DNA from: Lachnospiraceae bacterium
GTDB lineage: Bacteria > Bacillota > Clostridia > Lachnospirales > Lachnospiraceae
Direction of reading: 5' to 3'
Assembly (NCBI GenBank): GCA_017445585.1
Contig: JAFSTX010000035.1
Location: 1 to 38,384 of the forward strand
DNA length: 38,384 nt
Each line of letters opens with the position of its first letter. Positions within the stretch are counted from its first letter, which is position 1. The notes beneath the pieces were generated by a model. The model did no database searches, was not told the DNA's origin, and saw nothing but the letters and a program-made list of their open reading frames with translations. Shown in pieces: positions 7,841-15,555 of this stretch. The translations under genes were made by a program, and so were the position numbers.

Positions 7841-8257
7841 ATGCCGGAGCATGTTTTAGAAAGCGACAACTTTAGCCTTCGCTTAAGCCTGAATGTTTTT
7901 GAAAGTGATATCGAGTATCCAATTAATACGAACATGACAGTCTTTGTAACTTGCAACGAGTTTTCTGCTAAAGCAGACATGGATATAAATATCAAAGATT
8001 TTGCCAAGTTTTCGATGGAATTGATGGCTATTTACAACTCTTTGAAAGGTGAAGCGACGATCAAGGAGCCTTACGGGTATGAGAAGTTTATTTCTTTCGT
8101 TGCCGGTAGGACAGGACATATAGTAGTCAAAGGGTATTTATGTGATGATTCCCGGAGCAATGAACTACGCTTTGAAACCGTATTTGATCAGACATACCTA
8201 AAGATCTTTGCAGGAGAATTAGCGTCGGCTTATTCCAAGTTCACAGAACATAAATAG
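7841..8257 (+). CDS. Putative immunity protein, DUF6228/WapI-like
   Basis: The 138-aa acidic protein has no signal peptide or membrane segment. Its layout follows what I recall of the DUF6228 family: a strand-rich start, FSAKADMDINIKDFAKFSMEL, then LKGEAT, a GHIVVKGYL strand and FDQTYLKIF. Such proteins are annotated as antitoxin or immunity components of polymorphic toxin systems. The start at 7841 is preferred over 7826 because GGGAGGA (7828-7834) is correctly placed only for the later ATG. Base composition is far more AT-rich than the genes to the left. No toxin gene is adjacent, so if this is an immunity gene it is an orphan. The family call is from memory of the pattern. Confidence 0.6.
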   Translation: MPEHVLESDNFSLRLSLNVFESDIEYPINTNMTVFVTCNEFSAKADMDINIKDFAKFSMELMAIYNSLKGEATIKEPYGYEKFISFVAGRTGHIVVKGYLCDDSRSNELRFETVFDQTYLKIFAGELASAYSKFTEHK

Positions 8258-8351
8258 TATCTACCCTTTTTTACCACCACCATTTCATAAGGTGAGAACT
8301 AAACCGCGAGGGGTGCCGAGTAATCAGCGTAGATAGTGATCTTTTATGCAT

Positions 8352-8413
8352 GCTATTGTCCCAAGGCATATTGAGACAGTCACGTTGATCACTCGAGCCG
8401 AGCGTGACTACAG
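8352..8413 (+). repeat. Island repeat, copy 2 (upstream of the DUF2716 gene)
   Basis: This second copy of the sequence at 7760-7812 carries an 11-base insertion after CCAAGG and a 2-base deletion near the end. It ends 25 bases before the DUF2716 start codon. Copy 1 ends 28 bases before its gene, so spacing to the start codon is nearly conserved. Confidence 0.6.
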
Positions 8414-8438
8414 GTTAGGTGTAAGACAGGAGAAGGCA

Positions 8439-8918
8439 ATGCAGGTTATCACAGATAAAGCGTTATATCGAACTATTTGGGCTAAGATCTACTCAGATTA
8501 CTCTTTTCGTCCTTCAATAGAAAGTCATGGAAAATGGCTGAAACCGGAAGGTGTATTTCGAAAGTATAAGCTCGAAATGATTTGGAACGAAACACAGGAA
8601 GCCATTATCAATTCCATTCTTTGTGAAGTGATTGGGAAAGAAATGTATGCGCTTGACTTGCAGCACGATTGTTTTCTCTTCGATCCAAATGAAAGAATAC
8701 CGACCGGCTATGAATACTATGATGACGAAAGAGAATGCAATGTATATTTCCCCGAATACTATCCGGATGGGGACTACCATTTCTTTGTTTCAAAAGACTG
8801 GGAATTCGGACTTTACGGGCATCCGTGGAGAAAGGAACTGATTGTCGTTGGGGAAGAATTGCTTTTTGCAATTGAAAAGCATCTCACTGAACTGGGATTG
8901 AAAAATCATTTTTCTTGA
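8439..8918 (+). CDS. DUF2716 domain protein, putative immunity protein
   Basis: The 159-aa soluble protein shows the DUF2716 signature near its C-terminus: YYPDGDYHFFVSKDWEFG followed by GHPWRKEL and the hydrophobic VVGEELL. A preceding ALDLQHDCFLFDP segment matches the family's aromatic core. DUF2716 genes often sit in arrays of immunity-like genes behind polymorphic toxins. The start at 8439 is chosen because AGGAGA (8428-8433) fits it. An upstream in-frame extension to 8346 runs through the repeated sequence and has no ribosome binding site. It is AT-rich like its neighbour and lacks a toxin partner. The domain call is firm; the immunity role is inference. Confidence 0.75.
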   Translation: MQVITDKALYRTIWAKIYSDYSFRPSIESHGKWLKPEGVFRKYKLEMIWNETQEAIINSILCEVIGKEMYALDLQHDCFLFDPNERIPTGYEYYDDERECNVYFPEYYPDGDYHFFVSKDWEFGLYGHPWRKELIVVGEELLFAIEKHLTELGLKNHFS

Positions 8919-8993
8919 GACCATAGACTATGTGAAAATGGTCAACGGCATATTCCTAATTATAATACTGAAAAAGGAAAGAGAGGACTGAAA

Positions 8994-10136
8994 ATGGTTT
9001 TCAGCGAGTTCAAAGGCACAAAGATATCGGCGTTGGGCTTCGGCGCGATGAGGCTTCCTGTGTTTGACGGCGATGACAGCCGTCCGAATGAGGCTGTCGT
9101 GCAGAAAATGATAGATGCGGCCATGACCGGAGGGATCAATTACTATGATTCCGCATGGGGCTATCATGGCGGGCACAGCGAGGAAGTGATGGGAAGATGC
9201 CTGTCAGGATACCCCAGAGATAGCTTTTTCTTTGCCACCAAGTTCCCGGGTTATGATCTCTCGAACATGCCGAAAGTGGCTGAGATATTCGAGGAGCAGC
9301 TTCGCAGGACGGGACTGGAATACTTTGATTTTTATCTGTTCCACAACGTCTGCGAGATGAATATAGATGCTTATCTGGATGAAAAGTACGGTATACTTGC
9401 TTACCTGAAAGAACAGAAGATGGCCGGACGCATCCGTCATCTCGGCTTCTCGTGCCACGGGTCCATAGACGTGCTGCGCCATTTTCTGGATGCATACGGC
9501 GATGATATGGAATTCTGTCAGCTGCAGATAAACTATCTTGACTGGACCTTCCAAAGCGCCAGAGAAAAGGTGGAACTTCTGCGCTCCCGCGGCATAGCCG
9601 TCTGGGTCATGGAACCGCTGCGCGGCGGCAGACTGGCACATCTGGATGCAGAAGACGAGAAAAGACTTCGGGCTCTGCGTCCCGATGAAGATATCGCCGC
9701 CTGGGCATTTCGATTCCTGCTCAGCATACCCGGTGTGACGGTGATCCTTTCCGGAATGTCGGACGAAGAGCAGCTTGCAAAGAACCTCGTGACTTTTACG
9801 GATAAAAAGCCCCTGAATGATGCCGAGATGAAGGAACTGCTCGGTATCGCCGAGCGCATGCTTTCTGTTGGCACGGTACCATGCACTGCCTGTCATTACT
9901 GTGTGAGCCACTGCCCGCAGGAGCTGGACATCCCGGAACTCATCGCGCTCTATAACGAGCATGTGTATACCGGCGGAGGCTTTATTGCGCCGATGGCGAT
10001 GATGGCGATCCCCGTGGAAAAGCAGCCTTCCGCGTGTCTGCATTGCTGCAGCTGCGAGCAGGTCTGTCCTCAGCAGATCAGGATCTCGGAGATCATGGAG
10101 GACTTCGTCGCCAAACTTTCCGGGAATCAGTTTTAA
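8994..10136 (+). CDS. Aldo/keto reductase with C-terminal [4Fe-4S] ferredoxin-like domain
   Basis: The 380-aa protein has an AKR TIM barrel with the full catalytic tetrad D52, Y57, K83 and H117. A ferredoxin-like tail carries C297/C300/C303/C307 (CTACHYCVSHCP) and C348/C351/C354/C358 (CLHCCSCEQVCP). This clostridial subfamily presumably links NAD(P)H-dependent carbonyl reduction to electron flow through iron-sulfur clusters. The substrate is unknown. A TATAAT at 8961-8966 and the ribosome binding site AGAGAGGA lie just upstream, so it has its own promoter directly after the AT-rich island. Here codon usage returns to moderate GC. A promoter and hairpin unit follow, so it is probably monocistronic. 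Confidence 0.9.
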   Translation: MVFSEFKGTKISALGFGAMRLPVFDGDDSRPNEAVVQKMIDAAMTGGINYYDSAWGYHGGHSEEVMGRCLSGYPRDSFFFATKFPGYDLSNMPKVAEIFEEQLRRTGLEYFDFYLFHNVCEMNIDAYLDEKYGILAYLKEQKMAGRIRHLGFSCHGSIDVLRHFLDAYGDDMEFCQLQINYLDWTFQSAREKVELLRSRGIAVWVMEPLRGGRLAHLDAEDEKRLRALRPDEDIAAWAFRFLLSIPGVTVILSGMSDEEQLAKNLVTFTDKKPLNDAEMKELLGIAERMLSVGTVPCTACHYCVSHCPQELDIPELIALYNEHVYTGGGFIAPMAMMAIPVEKQPSACLHCCSCEQVCPQQIRISEIMEDFVAKLSGNQF

Positions 10137-10163
10137 AAACTTTATCTGATCGCATAAAAAGTG

Positions 10164-10192
10164 TTGACGGCACATAAAAGATATGCTATCAT
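10164..10192 (+). promoter_or_regulatory. Promoter of the 10.2-kb transcript unit
   Basis: TTGACG (10164-10169) is followed after 17 bases by TATCAT (10187-10192). A TGC immediately upstream makes an extended -10. The predicted start, around 10199-10200, falls exactly at the first hairpin of the unit described next. Confidence 0.7.
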
Positions 10193-10199
10193 GTACACA

Positions 10200-10324
10200 G
10201 TTAGCAATAGCTAACCGAAATTCTCCTGGGAATCGTCCGTACTCCTGCTTATTCGGACGGGGCCTGACAGTAATGAGTCCAAAAAGTATGTGTGAGCGGA
10301 ACCGGACAGCGATGTCCGGTTTTC
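10200..10324 (+). ncRNA. Candidate structured small RNA or leader upstream of the symporter gene
   Basis: About 125 bases lie between a good promoter and a hairpin with a T-run. There are three stems. The first is GTTAGC-AATA-GCTAAC at 10200-10215. The second is CGTCCG/CGGACG at 10234-10239 and 10254-10259. The third is ACCGGACA-GCGA-TGTCCGGT at 10301-10320, followed by TTTCT. The last stem looks like a weak intrinsic terminator, so the RNA could be free-standing or an attenuated leader for the symporter starting at 10385. I do not recognise a known riboswitch or RNA family. The first palindrome could instead be a protein operator at +1, since its TTAGC-GCTAA arms recall DtxR/MarR-type sites. 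Confidence 0.45.
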
Positions 10325-10384
10325 TCATTGAAAAAAACGTAAAATAAAGTAAAATGTATCTTACATGAAATCCCGGAGACGAAT

Positions 10385-11584
10385 ATGGACAAGACCCGTA
10401 AAAAAAACATACTGTATGCCTCCATTCTCGGCGCGTTCCTGCTGGGAGCCGCGCTGGGCATTCTCATGCCTGAGATATTCGGGCATATCGCTTTTCTGGG
10501 TGACCTGTATGTCAGGCTGCTCAAGCTGATAGTCATCCCTCTGCTGATGACGCAGGTTACCGTGAGCGTGGCCGGGACGACGGGCAATCTCGTGCGCCGT
10601 ATCGTCAGGGTCATAGCTCTTTTTGTGGTCATGTTTGCGGTATCTTTCTGTATCATGGCGCTGATCACGGGACTTGTCTCTCCCGGAACGGGCGTGAAGC
10701 TCTTTGACGCAGAGTGGGAGGGTGAAAGTGCAGTCACCAGCATATCCGGTTTCTTCGATACCGTCGTGAGGGATAATATCTTTTCCGCTATGACTTCAAA
10801 TGCGATCCTGCCATGTATCCTCTTTGCTCTGGTCTTTGGAATAGCTCTTGCCAGAGTCAAAGCGGAGAAGACGATCGCTGTCCTCGGTGAGCTGGGAAAG
10901 GCTTTTTCGCGGATCCTCGAATACATCATGTATCTCACACCGGTCGGAGTGTTCGTTCTCATGGGAAACAGCGCTGCGTCCTACGGTCCGGAGGTATTCG
11001 GAGTATGTGCCGGATACATACTGCTGGCCTGGGGCGGGTGCCTCGCAGTCACGCTGATCGTGATGGTGATTCCCGTGTGGATATATGCTGGGATCACGCC
11101 GTGGCAATATGTCAGAAAAGTCAGCCGCATCTGGATATTGACTCTGTCTACCTGCTCATCGGCTGCCACTCTTCCGAGTACGATCAGGGTATGCAACGAG
11201 GAGTTTGGTATCCCGAAAGATATTACGGACATTGTGGTCCCGCTGGGCTGCACGATCCATATGTGCGGAGGAGCGGTGTCGTTTTGCCTGTTGGGTATGT
11301 TCACAATGCAGATGGCAGGAATCACCATTGGTCTGGGGACTTTCCTGTATATGCTGCTTGTCGCCACACTCATGAATATGGCAGCCCCGGGGATACCGGG
11401 AGGCGGCATTGCGCTCGGAGCCGCATATCTGGGCATACTCGGAGCGCCGACGGGCTTTATCGGCATGTACAGCGGCATTTACAGACTGCTGGATATGCCT
11501 TATACTACACTTAACGTGACCGGTGACATTACCGCGAATATCCTGATCGCCGAGAGCGAGAAGAGACGAACTGCAAGGAAATGA
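10385..11584 (+). CDS. Dicarboxylate/amino acid:cation symporter (DAACS family)
   Basis: The 399-aa polytopic membrane protein is expected to take up glutamate, aspartate, C4-dicarboxylates or neutral amino acids with Na+ or H+. Family signatures are present: the Ser-rich hairpin motif TCSSAATLPST (256-266), PLGCTIHMCG (286-295) at the position of the usual NMDGT segment, and GIPGGGI near the last helices. The NMDGT position is changed (CTIHMCG), so cation or substrate preference may differ from well-studied members. A GGAG precedes the ATG. The gene is followed after 18 bases by the second YhaM-like gene, so the two are likely co-transcribed from the promoter at 10164 or read through the hairpin at 10301. 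Confidence 0.9.
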   Translation: MDKTRKKNILYASILGAFLLGAALGILMPEIFGHIAFLGDLYVRLLKLIVIPLLMTQVTVSVAGTTGNLVRRIVRVIALFVVMFAVSFCIMALITGLVSPGTGVKLFDAEWEGESAVTSISGFFDTVVRDNIFSAMTSNAILPCILFALVFGIALARVKAEKTIAVLGELGKAFSRILEYIMYLTPVGVFVLMGNSAASYGPEVFGVCAGYILLAWGGCLAVTLIVMVIPVWIYAGITPWQYVRKVSRIWILTLSTCSSAATLPSTIRVCNEEFGIPKDITDIVVPLGCTIHMCGGAVSFCLLGMFTMQMAGITIGLGTFLYMLLVATLMNMAAPGIPGGGIALGAAYLGILGAPTGFIGMYSGIYRLLDMPYTTLNVTGDITANILIAESEKRRTARK

Positions 11585-11602
11585 TACCGTGAAAGGAGCA
11601 TT

Positions 11603-12556
11603 ATGATCTATATAGAAGATTTCAGAGAAGGCGACCGCATCAGCGGTGTATATCTGTGCAAAACCAAAGTCAACGCCAAGACCAAGACCGGCAAGAGCTA
11701 CTACTCGCTGACGCTTCAGGACAGGACGGGGCTTGTGGATGCAAAGATCTGGGACCTGTCCAGCGGCATTGATCATTTCGAAGCCATGGACTATATCCAT
11801 GTGGAGGGCGAGGCTACGGTCTTCCAGGGTGCGATCCAGGCGAATATCCGCCGCGTCAGACGTGCGCATGAGGGCGAATACGACCCGGCAGATTATCTGC
11901 CCACATCTCCTTACAGCGAGGAAGACATGTTCAAAAAGGTGCTTTTCTTTATCGGGACCGTAAAAAACGAGTATCTGCGCACGCTGCTGGAGAAGTTCTT
12001 TGTGGAGGATCGGGAGTTCGCCGCTGCCTTTCGCAAGCACTCCGCCGCAAAGAGCGTGCATCACAGCTTCGTGGGCGGTCTGCTCCAGCATACTGTCCGC
12101 GTGACGGAAATGTGCGAATTCTATTGTCAGAGATATCTGATGCTGCAGAGAGATCTGCTGATCACGGGAGCGCTACTCCACGATATAGGCAAGCTGAAGG
12201 AGATTTCGGCTTTTCCGGCTAATGATTACACGGACGACGGCAATCTCCTCGGACACATCGCCATGGGCTTTGAAATGGTCATGGAGAAAGGCCGCCAGAT
12301 TCCCGGCTTTCCTCCAAAGCTCCTCTCGGAACTGGGGCACATGATACTTTCACATCACGGTGAGCTCGAATACGGATCACCGAAAAAACCGGCGCTTATC
12401 GAGGCTCTGGCGCTCCATCTCGCAGACAATACCGACGCCAAGCTCCAGTCCATGAGCGAGATACTTGACCGCGCTGTAGAGGGCGATGCGTGGCTCGGAA
12501 ATCAGAGGCTTTTCGATACGAATATCAGACGCACGACGGATCCCTCCAGACTGTGA
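11603..12556 (+). CDS. YhaM-like 3'-5' exoribonuclease (OB fold + HD domain), copy 2
   Basis: The 317-aa protein aligns without gaps with the copy at 5107 over at least the first 220 residues and is mostly identical in the core. REGDRIS, KSYYSL, DLSSGIDHFEA, HSAAKSVHHSF, GGLLQHT and HDIGK are all shared, with the HD pair again at 193-194. The role should be the same: metal-dependent 3'-5' RNA degradation. AAAGGAG precedes the ATG. Codon usage matches the surrounding middle block, not the left block, so this is not a recent tandem duplication. A terminator follows at 12583. Confidence 0.88.
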   Translation: MIYIEDFREGDRISGVYLCKTKVNAKTKTGKSYYSLTLQDRTGLVDAKIWDLSSGIDHFEAMDYIHVEGEATVFQGAIQANIRRVRRAHEGEYDPADYLPTSPYSEEDMFKKVLFFIGTVKNEYLRTLLEKFFVEDREFAAAFRKHSAAKSVHHSFVGGLLQHTVRVTEMCEFYCQRYLMLQRDLLITGALLHDIGKLKEISAFPANDYTDDGNLLGHIAMGFEMVMEKGRQIPGFPPKLLSELGHMILSHHGELEYGSPKKPALIEALALHLADNTDAKLQSMSEILDRAVEGDAWLGNQRLFDTNIRRTTDPSRL

Positions 12557-12582
12557 TTCGGAGAGAATAAAGCGAACATACT

Positions 12583-12611
12583 GCGGACAGATCTTTCTGC
12601 CCGCTTTTTTT
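12583..12611 (+). terminator. Rho-independent terminator after the second YhaM-like gene
   Basis: GCGGACAGA (12583-12591) pairs with TCTGCCCGC (12596-12604) with one A-C mismatch and a 4-base loop. Seven T residues follow (12605-12611). Confidence 0.85.
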
Positions 12612-12642
12612 ATGTAAAGATATAAAACAAATCCGCAAAAGC

Positions 12643-12670
12643 TTGATTTACTTTTTTTCGGTGCTAAAAT
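12643..12670 (+). promoter_or_regulatory. Promoter of the antiporter gene
   Basis: TTGATT (12643-12648), 16 bases, then TAAAAT (12665-12670) preceded by TGC (extended -10). Just downstream, CACTTCCTT (12671-12679) is complementary to GAGGAAGTG (12693-12701), which contains the ribosome binding site. Confidence 0.65.
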
Positions 12671-12707
12671 CACTTCCTTGGAATAAAGAAAAGAGGAAGT
12701 GTTTGAA

Positions 12708-13973
12708 ATGACAGTTTTGCTTAATCTGGCGCTGGCCCTTATGGCCGGACTCCTGATGACGAGATTATTCAAGAGATGGCATCTGCCGGATGTCACCGCT
12801 TTTCTGATAGCAGGTGTGATCATAGGGCCGTTTGTGCTCGGACGAACGGGCTTTATCGGCTTTTCCACATATGACGAGGTCGCGCAGTATGATGTGATCA
12901 ATCAGGTCGCTATGGGTTTTATTGCCTTTTCCATAGGCAGTGAGTTCAGACTCAGCCAGCTGAAGCAGACCGGACGTCAGGCGCTGATTATAGGCGTAGT
13001 GCAGTCGGTTCTGGCTGCGATCCTCGTAGATATCGCTCTGATTGTTTTCCATCTGCTTTTCCCCGGGATTATTTCCCTGCCGGCCGCGCTTACTCTCGGA
13101 GCGATAGCCTCGGCTACGGCGCCTGCCGCTACGCTGATGGTGGTGCGCCAGTTCAAGGCTAAGGGCGAGCTCACCGGCCTCCTGCTGCCCATAGTGGCTC
13201 TCGATGACGCCGTAGGCCTCGTACTCTTTGCGGTTTCGTTCGGAGCAGCAAAGGTCATACAGAGCGGAGAGATAAACATCCTCTCCATCGTGCTTGATCC
13301 GCTGATCGAGATAATGTGTTCGCTGCTTCTCGGCGCTCTTGCCGGCTGGGTACTGACCAGGCTCGAAGCGATATTTCATTCGAATACGAACCGTAATTCG
13401 CTGGCGACGTCATTTGTCATACTGACTGCCGCGCTGGCTACGATATCCATACCTGCGGGACCGGTCAGGATCGGTTTTTCGCCGCTGCTGACATGCATGA
13501 TGCTCGGTACCGTATTCTGTAATATATGCGATTTCTCCGATGAGATCATGAACAGATCCGCGAAGTGGTCGAGTCCCGTGCTGGCGTGTTTCTTTGTGCT
13601 GAGCGGCGCGGCGCTCCGGCTCGAGGTCTTCGGCGATTATATGCTCATCATCCTCGGCGTGGTCTATATACTGTTCCGTTCCGTCGGCAAATATCTCGGA
13701 GCCAGGTTTTCTGCAAAGGCTACGGGCTGCAGTCCGAACGTGGTAAAATACCTCGGGATCACGCTGCTGCCTCAGGCCGGCGTAGCACTGGGGATGTGCG
13801 TTACGGCGCAGAGTCTGGGAGAGGACGGGATGCTGATCAGAAATATCATCCTCTTCTCCGTGCTGATCTATGAACTGGTCGGCCCTGTCTTGACCAAGAA
13901 TGCTCTCATCGCCTCGGGCGATATCACCGAGCGTCCCAAGGACAAAACCGCCAGGGTCCGCAACGCGCAGTGA
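12708..13973 (+). CDS. Cation:proton antiporter, CPA2 family (Na+/H+ or K+/H+)
   Basis: The 421-aa membrane protein has about 12 hydrophobic segments in the CPA2 arrangement. The substrate-site signatures are visible: ASATAPAAT in the unwound helix and ALDDAVG carrying the paired Asp residues typical of electrogenic antiporters. There is no RCK/TrkA-N domain at the C-terminus, unlike Kef proteins. The role is ion and pH homeostasis at the cytoplasmic membrane. I start it at ATG 12708, which is 8 bases from AGAGGAAG (12692-12699). An in-frame GTG at 12699 would overlap that site. It has its own promoter and terminator. The MscS gene nearby fits an osmotic/ion-stress theme. Confidence 0.9.
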   Translation: MTVLLNLALALMAGLLMTRLFKRWHLPDVTAFLIAGVIIGPFVLGRTGFIGFSTYDEVAQYDVINQVAMGFIAFSIGSEFRLSQLKQTGRQALIIGVVQSVLAAILVDIALIVFHLLFPGIISLPAALTLGAIASATAPAATLMVVRQFKAKGELTGLLLPIVALDDAVGLVLFAVSFGAAKVIQSGEINILSIVLDPLIEIMCSLLLGALAGWVLTRLEAIFHSNTNRNSLATSFVILTAALATISIPAGPVRIGFSPLLTCMMLGTVFCNICDFSDEIMNRSAKWSSPVLACFFVLSGAALRLEVFGDYMLIILGVVYILFRSVGKYLGARFSAKATGCSPNVVKYLGITLLPQAGVALGMCVTAQSLGEDGMLIRNIILFSVLIYELVGPVLTKNALIASGDITERPKDKTARVRNAQ

Positions 13974-14011
13974 GATACGGCGCGGCATCATGAACTTAAC
14001 AGATGAAATAG

Positions 14012-14047
14012 ATCCGGACCGATGTTATAATAGGTCCGGATTGTTTT
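14012..14047 (+). terminator. Terminator after the antiporter gene, with a -10-like box in its loop
   Basis: ATCCGGACC (14012-14020) pairs perfectly with GGTCCGGAT (14033-14041), then TGTTTT follows. The 12-base loop contains TGTTATAAT, an extended -10 (TATAAT at 14026-14031) suited to start the next gene at 14073. Confidence 0.75.
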
Positions 14048-14072
14048 ACGGCGAATAAGATATAGGAGATAA

Positions 14073-14651
14073 ATGGTGTTTATGAAGAAACGCGAGATGC
14101 GCGGAGGCAATATGCTCTATCCCGTGCCTGCGGCGCTGGTGAGCTGTGCCGACCGGAACGGAAATACGAATCTGGTGACCGTGGCCTGGACCGGGACGGT
14201 CTGCTCTGATCCGCCCATGCTGTATATAAGTCTGCGGAAGGACCGCTTTTCTCACCATATGATAAAGGAGAGCGGCGAATTCGTCCTGAATCTGACTGGA
14301 GAGTCCATCATCCGCGCCACGGATCTGTGCGGAGTAAAGTCCGGACGCGATACTGACAAATGGGCTCTGGCGCACCTGACGCCGGCTCCGTCTTCAAAGG
14401 TCTCCGCCCCTGCCGTGGCGGAGAGCCCGGTGAGCCTGGAATGCAAAGTAACGCAGATACTGGAGCTGGGCTCGCATGAAATGTTTCTGGCTGAGGTAGT
14501 CACGGTACAGGCGGACGAGGATCTTTTTGATGAAAAGGACCGCCTCGATCTGGGGCGGGCCGGGCTCGTGGCATACTCACACGGAGAATACAGGACTCTG
14601 GGGAAGGTGCTGGGAACTTTCGGATATTCTGTGAGAAAAAAGAGGAAGTAA
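14073..14651 (+). CDS. Flavin reductase family protein (flavoredoxin-like)
   Basis: The 192-aa soluble protein has the FMN-binding split-barrel fold of the flavin reductase family. Landmarks are YPVPAALVSCADRNG, NLVTVAWTGTVCSDPPML with the family's conserved SxxPP-like turn, and GEFVLNL. It probably binds FMN and passes electrons to a partner or carries FMN reductase activity; the partner is not evident. The start at ATG 14073 follows AGGAGA closely (4-base gap); ATG 14082 is an alternative that loses three residues. The MscS gene starts 3 bases after its stop, so the two are translationally coupled although functionally unrelated in appearance. Confidence 0.85.
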   Translation: MVFMKKREMRGGNMLYPVPAALVSCADRNGNTNLVTVAWTGTVCSDPPMLYISLRKDRFSHHMIKESGEFVLNLTGESIIRATDLCGVKSGRDTDKWALAHLTPAPSSKVSAPAVAESPVSLECKVTQILELGSHEMFLAEVVTVQADEDLFDEKDRLDLGRAGLVAYSHGEYRTLGKVLGTFGYSVRKKRK

Positions 14652-14654
14652 AGA

Positions 14655-15434
14655 GTGGAGTGGCTTGAGAATATCAATTACAAAAATGTGCTTGCGAGTC
14701 TGATCGCAGTGGCTGTGTTTGTGGCGCTCTGGATCGTACTCGGTCTGCTATTTAAAAGATGGATCGCGGCAGAACACAGGAGCGGGTCGCAGAAGGGGAT
14801 AGGCGCAATCCTCTGGGACATAGTCAAGACACTGCTTGTGATCGTGGGCATCGTGGTGCTGCTTGAGATAAACGGAGTCGACGTGACTTCTGCCATTGCA
14901 GGACTCGGCATTGCCAGTGCTATCGTAGGCCTTGCCCTGCAGGATATCCTGAAGGATATCATCATGGGGATTCACATTGCCGTGGACGGCTTCTACAAAG
15001 TCGGAGACTATATCTATTATAACGGCGCCCTCTGTCAGGTCACGGATTTTAATCTCAGGACCACGACCCTCAGAAATGTCACCGTCCCCGGGACCACCGT
15101 GGTATGCAACCGTCTGATAGAGTCCGCCGAACAGGCGTCGCAGTTCGTGCAGCTGGAGATCCCGGTATCCTACAGTACGCCGCAGGACAGGATGGACGAG
15201 GTCATGATGAGCGCATGCCGCAAGGCCATGCGCGTGGAAGGCGTGAACGATATGGTATACACCGGCCTCGACAAGCTGGGTGATTCCGCCATGATCTATG
15301 TGATCTGGCTCTACTGCGGGCAGTCTGACAGATATGCTATAAAGCGCAAGGTAATGCGCATCATCAAGGACGAGATGGACGCAAACGGCGTCGTAGTTCC
15401 CTTCAATCAGGTGGATGTACATCTGGACAGATAA
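14655..15434 (+). CDS. Small-conductance mechanosensitive channel, MscS family
   Basis: The 259-aa protein has three membrane segments (about 10-32, 48-72, 76-98). The pore-lining third helix has the family pattern GLGIASAIVGLALQDILKD. A cytoplasmic beta domain (VGDYIYYNG, then FNLRTTTLRN and the PGTTVV..N strand) and a C-terminal alpha/beta domain follow. It opens on membrane tension to release solutes during osmotic downshock. The start is GTG. Its ribosome binding site AGAGGAAG lies in the last codons of the flavin reductase gene, which suggests coupled translation. Confidence 0.92.
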   Translation: MEWLENINYKNVLASLIAVAVFVALWIVLGLLFKRWIAAEHRSGSQKGIGAILWDIVKTLLVIVGIVVLLEINGVDVTSAIAGLGIASAIVGLALQDILKDIIMGIHIAVDGFYKVGDYIYYNGALCQVTDFNLRTTTLRNVTVPGTTVVCNRLIESAEQASQFVQLEIPVSYSTPQDRMDEVMMSACRKAMRVEGVNDMVYTGLDKLGDSAMIYVIWLYCGQSDRYAIKRKVMRIIKDEMDANGVVVPFNQVDVHLDR

Positions 15435-15444
15435 ATATAGATGT

Positions 15445-15461
15445 TTTTGTCAATGACAAAA
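15445..15461. other. 17-bp palindrome between mscS-like and zinc-ribbon genes
   Basis: TTTTGTC-AAT-GACAAAA is a perfect inverted repeat with a 3-base centre. It has no following T-run on either strand, so it resembles an operator more than a terminator. A weak promoter (TTGTCC 15474-15479, TATGTT 15497-15502) lies just downstream. Confidence 0.4.
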
Positions 15462-15555
15462 GCCGGGCCGGGATTGTCCTTGTCTTCTTCGAATGATATG
15501 TTATAGAAGTGTTATTGCATATATCACAGATATGACATATTAAAGGAGAAACTTC

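Noticed and set aside
8346-8438. N-terminal extension of the DUF2716 protein
   Set aside because: It runs through the repeated leader sequence, lacks a ribosome binding site and is not part of the domain.
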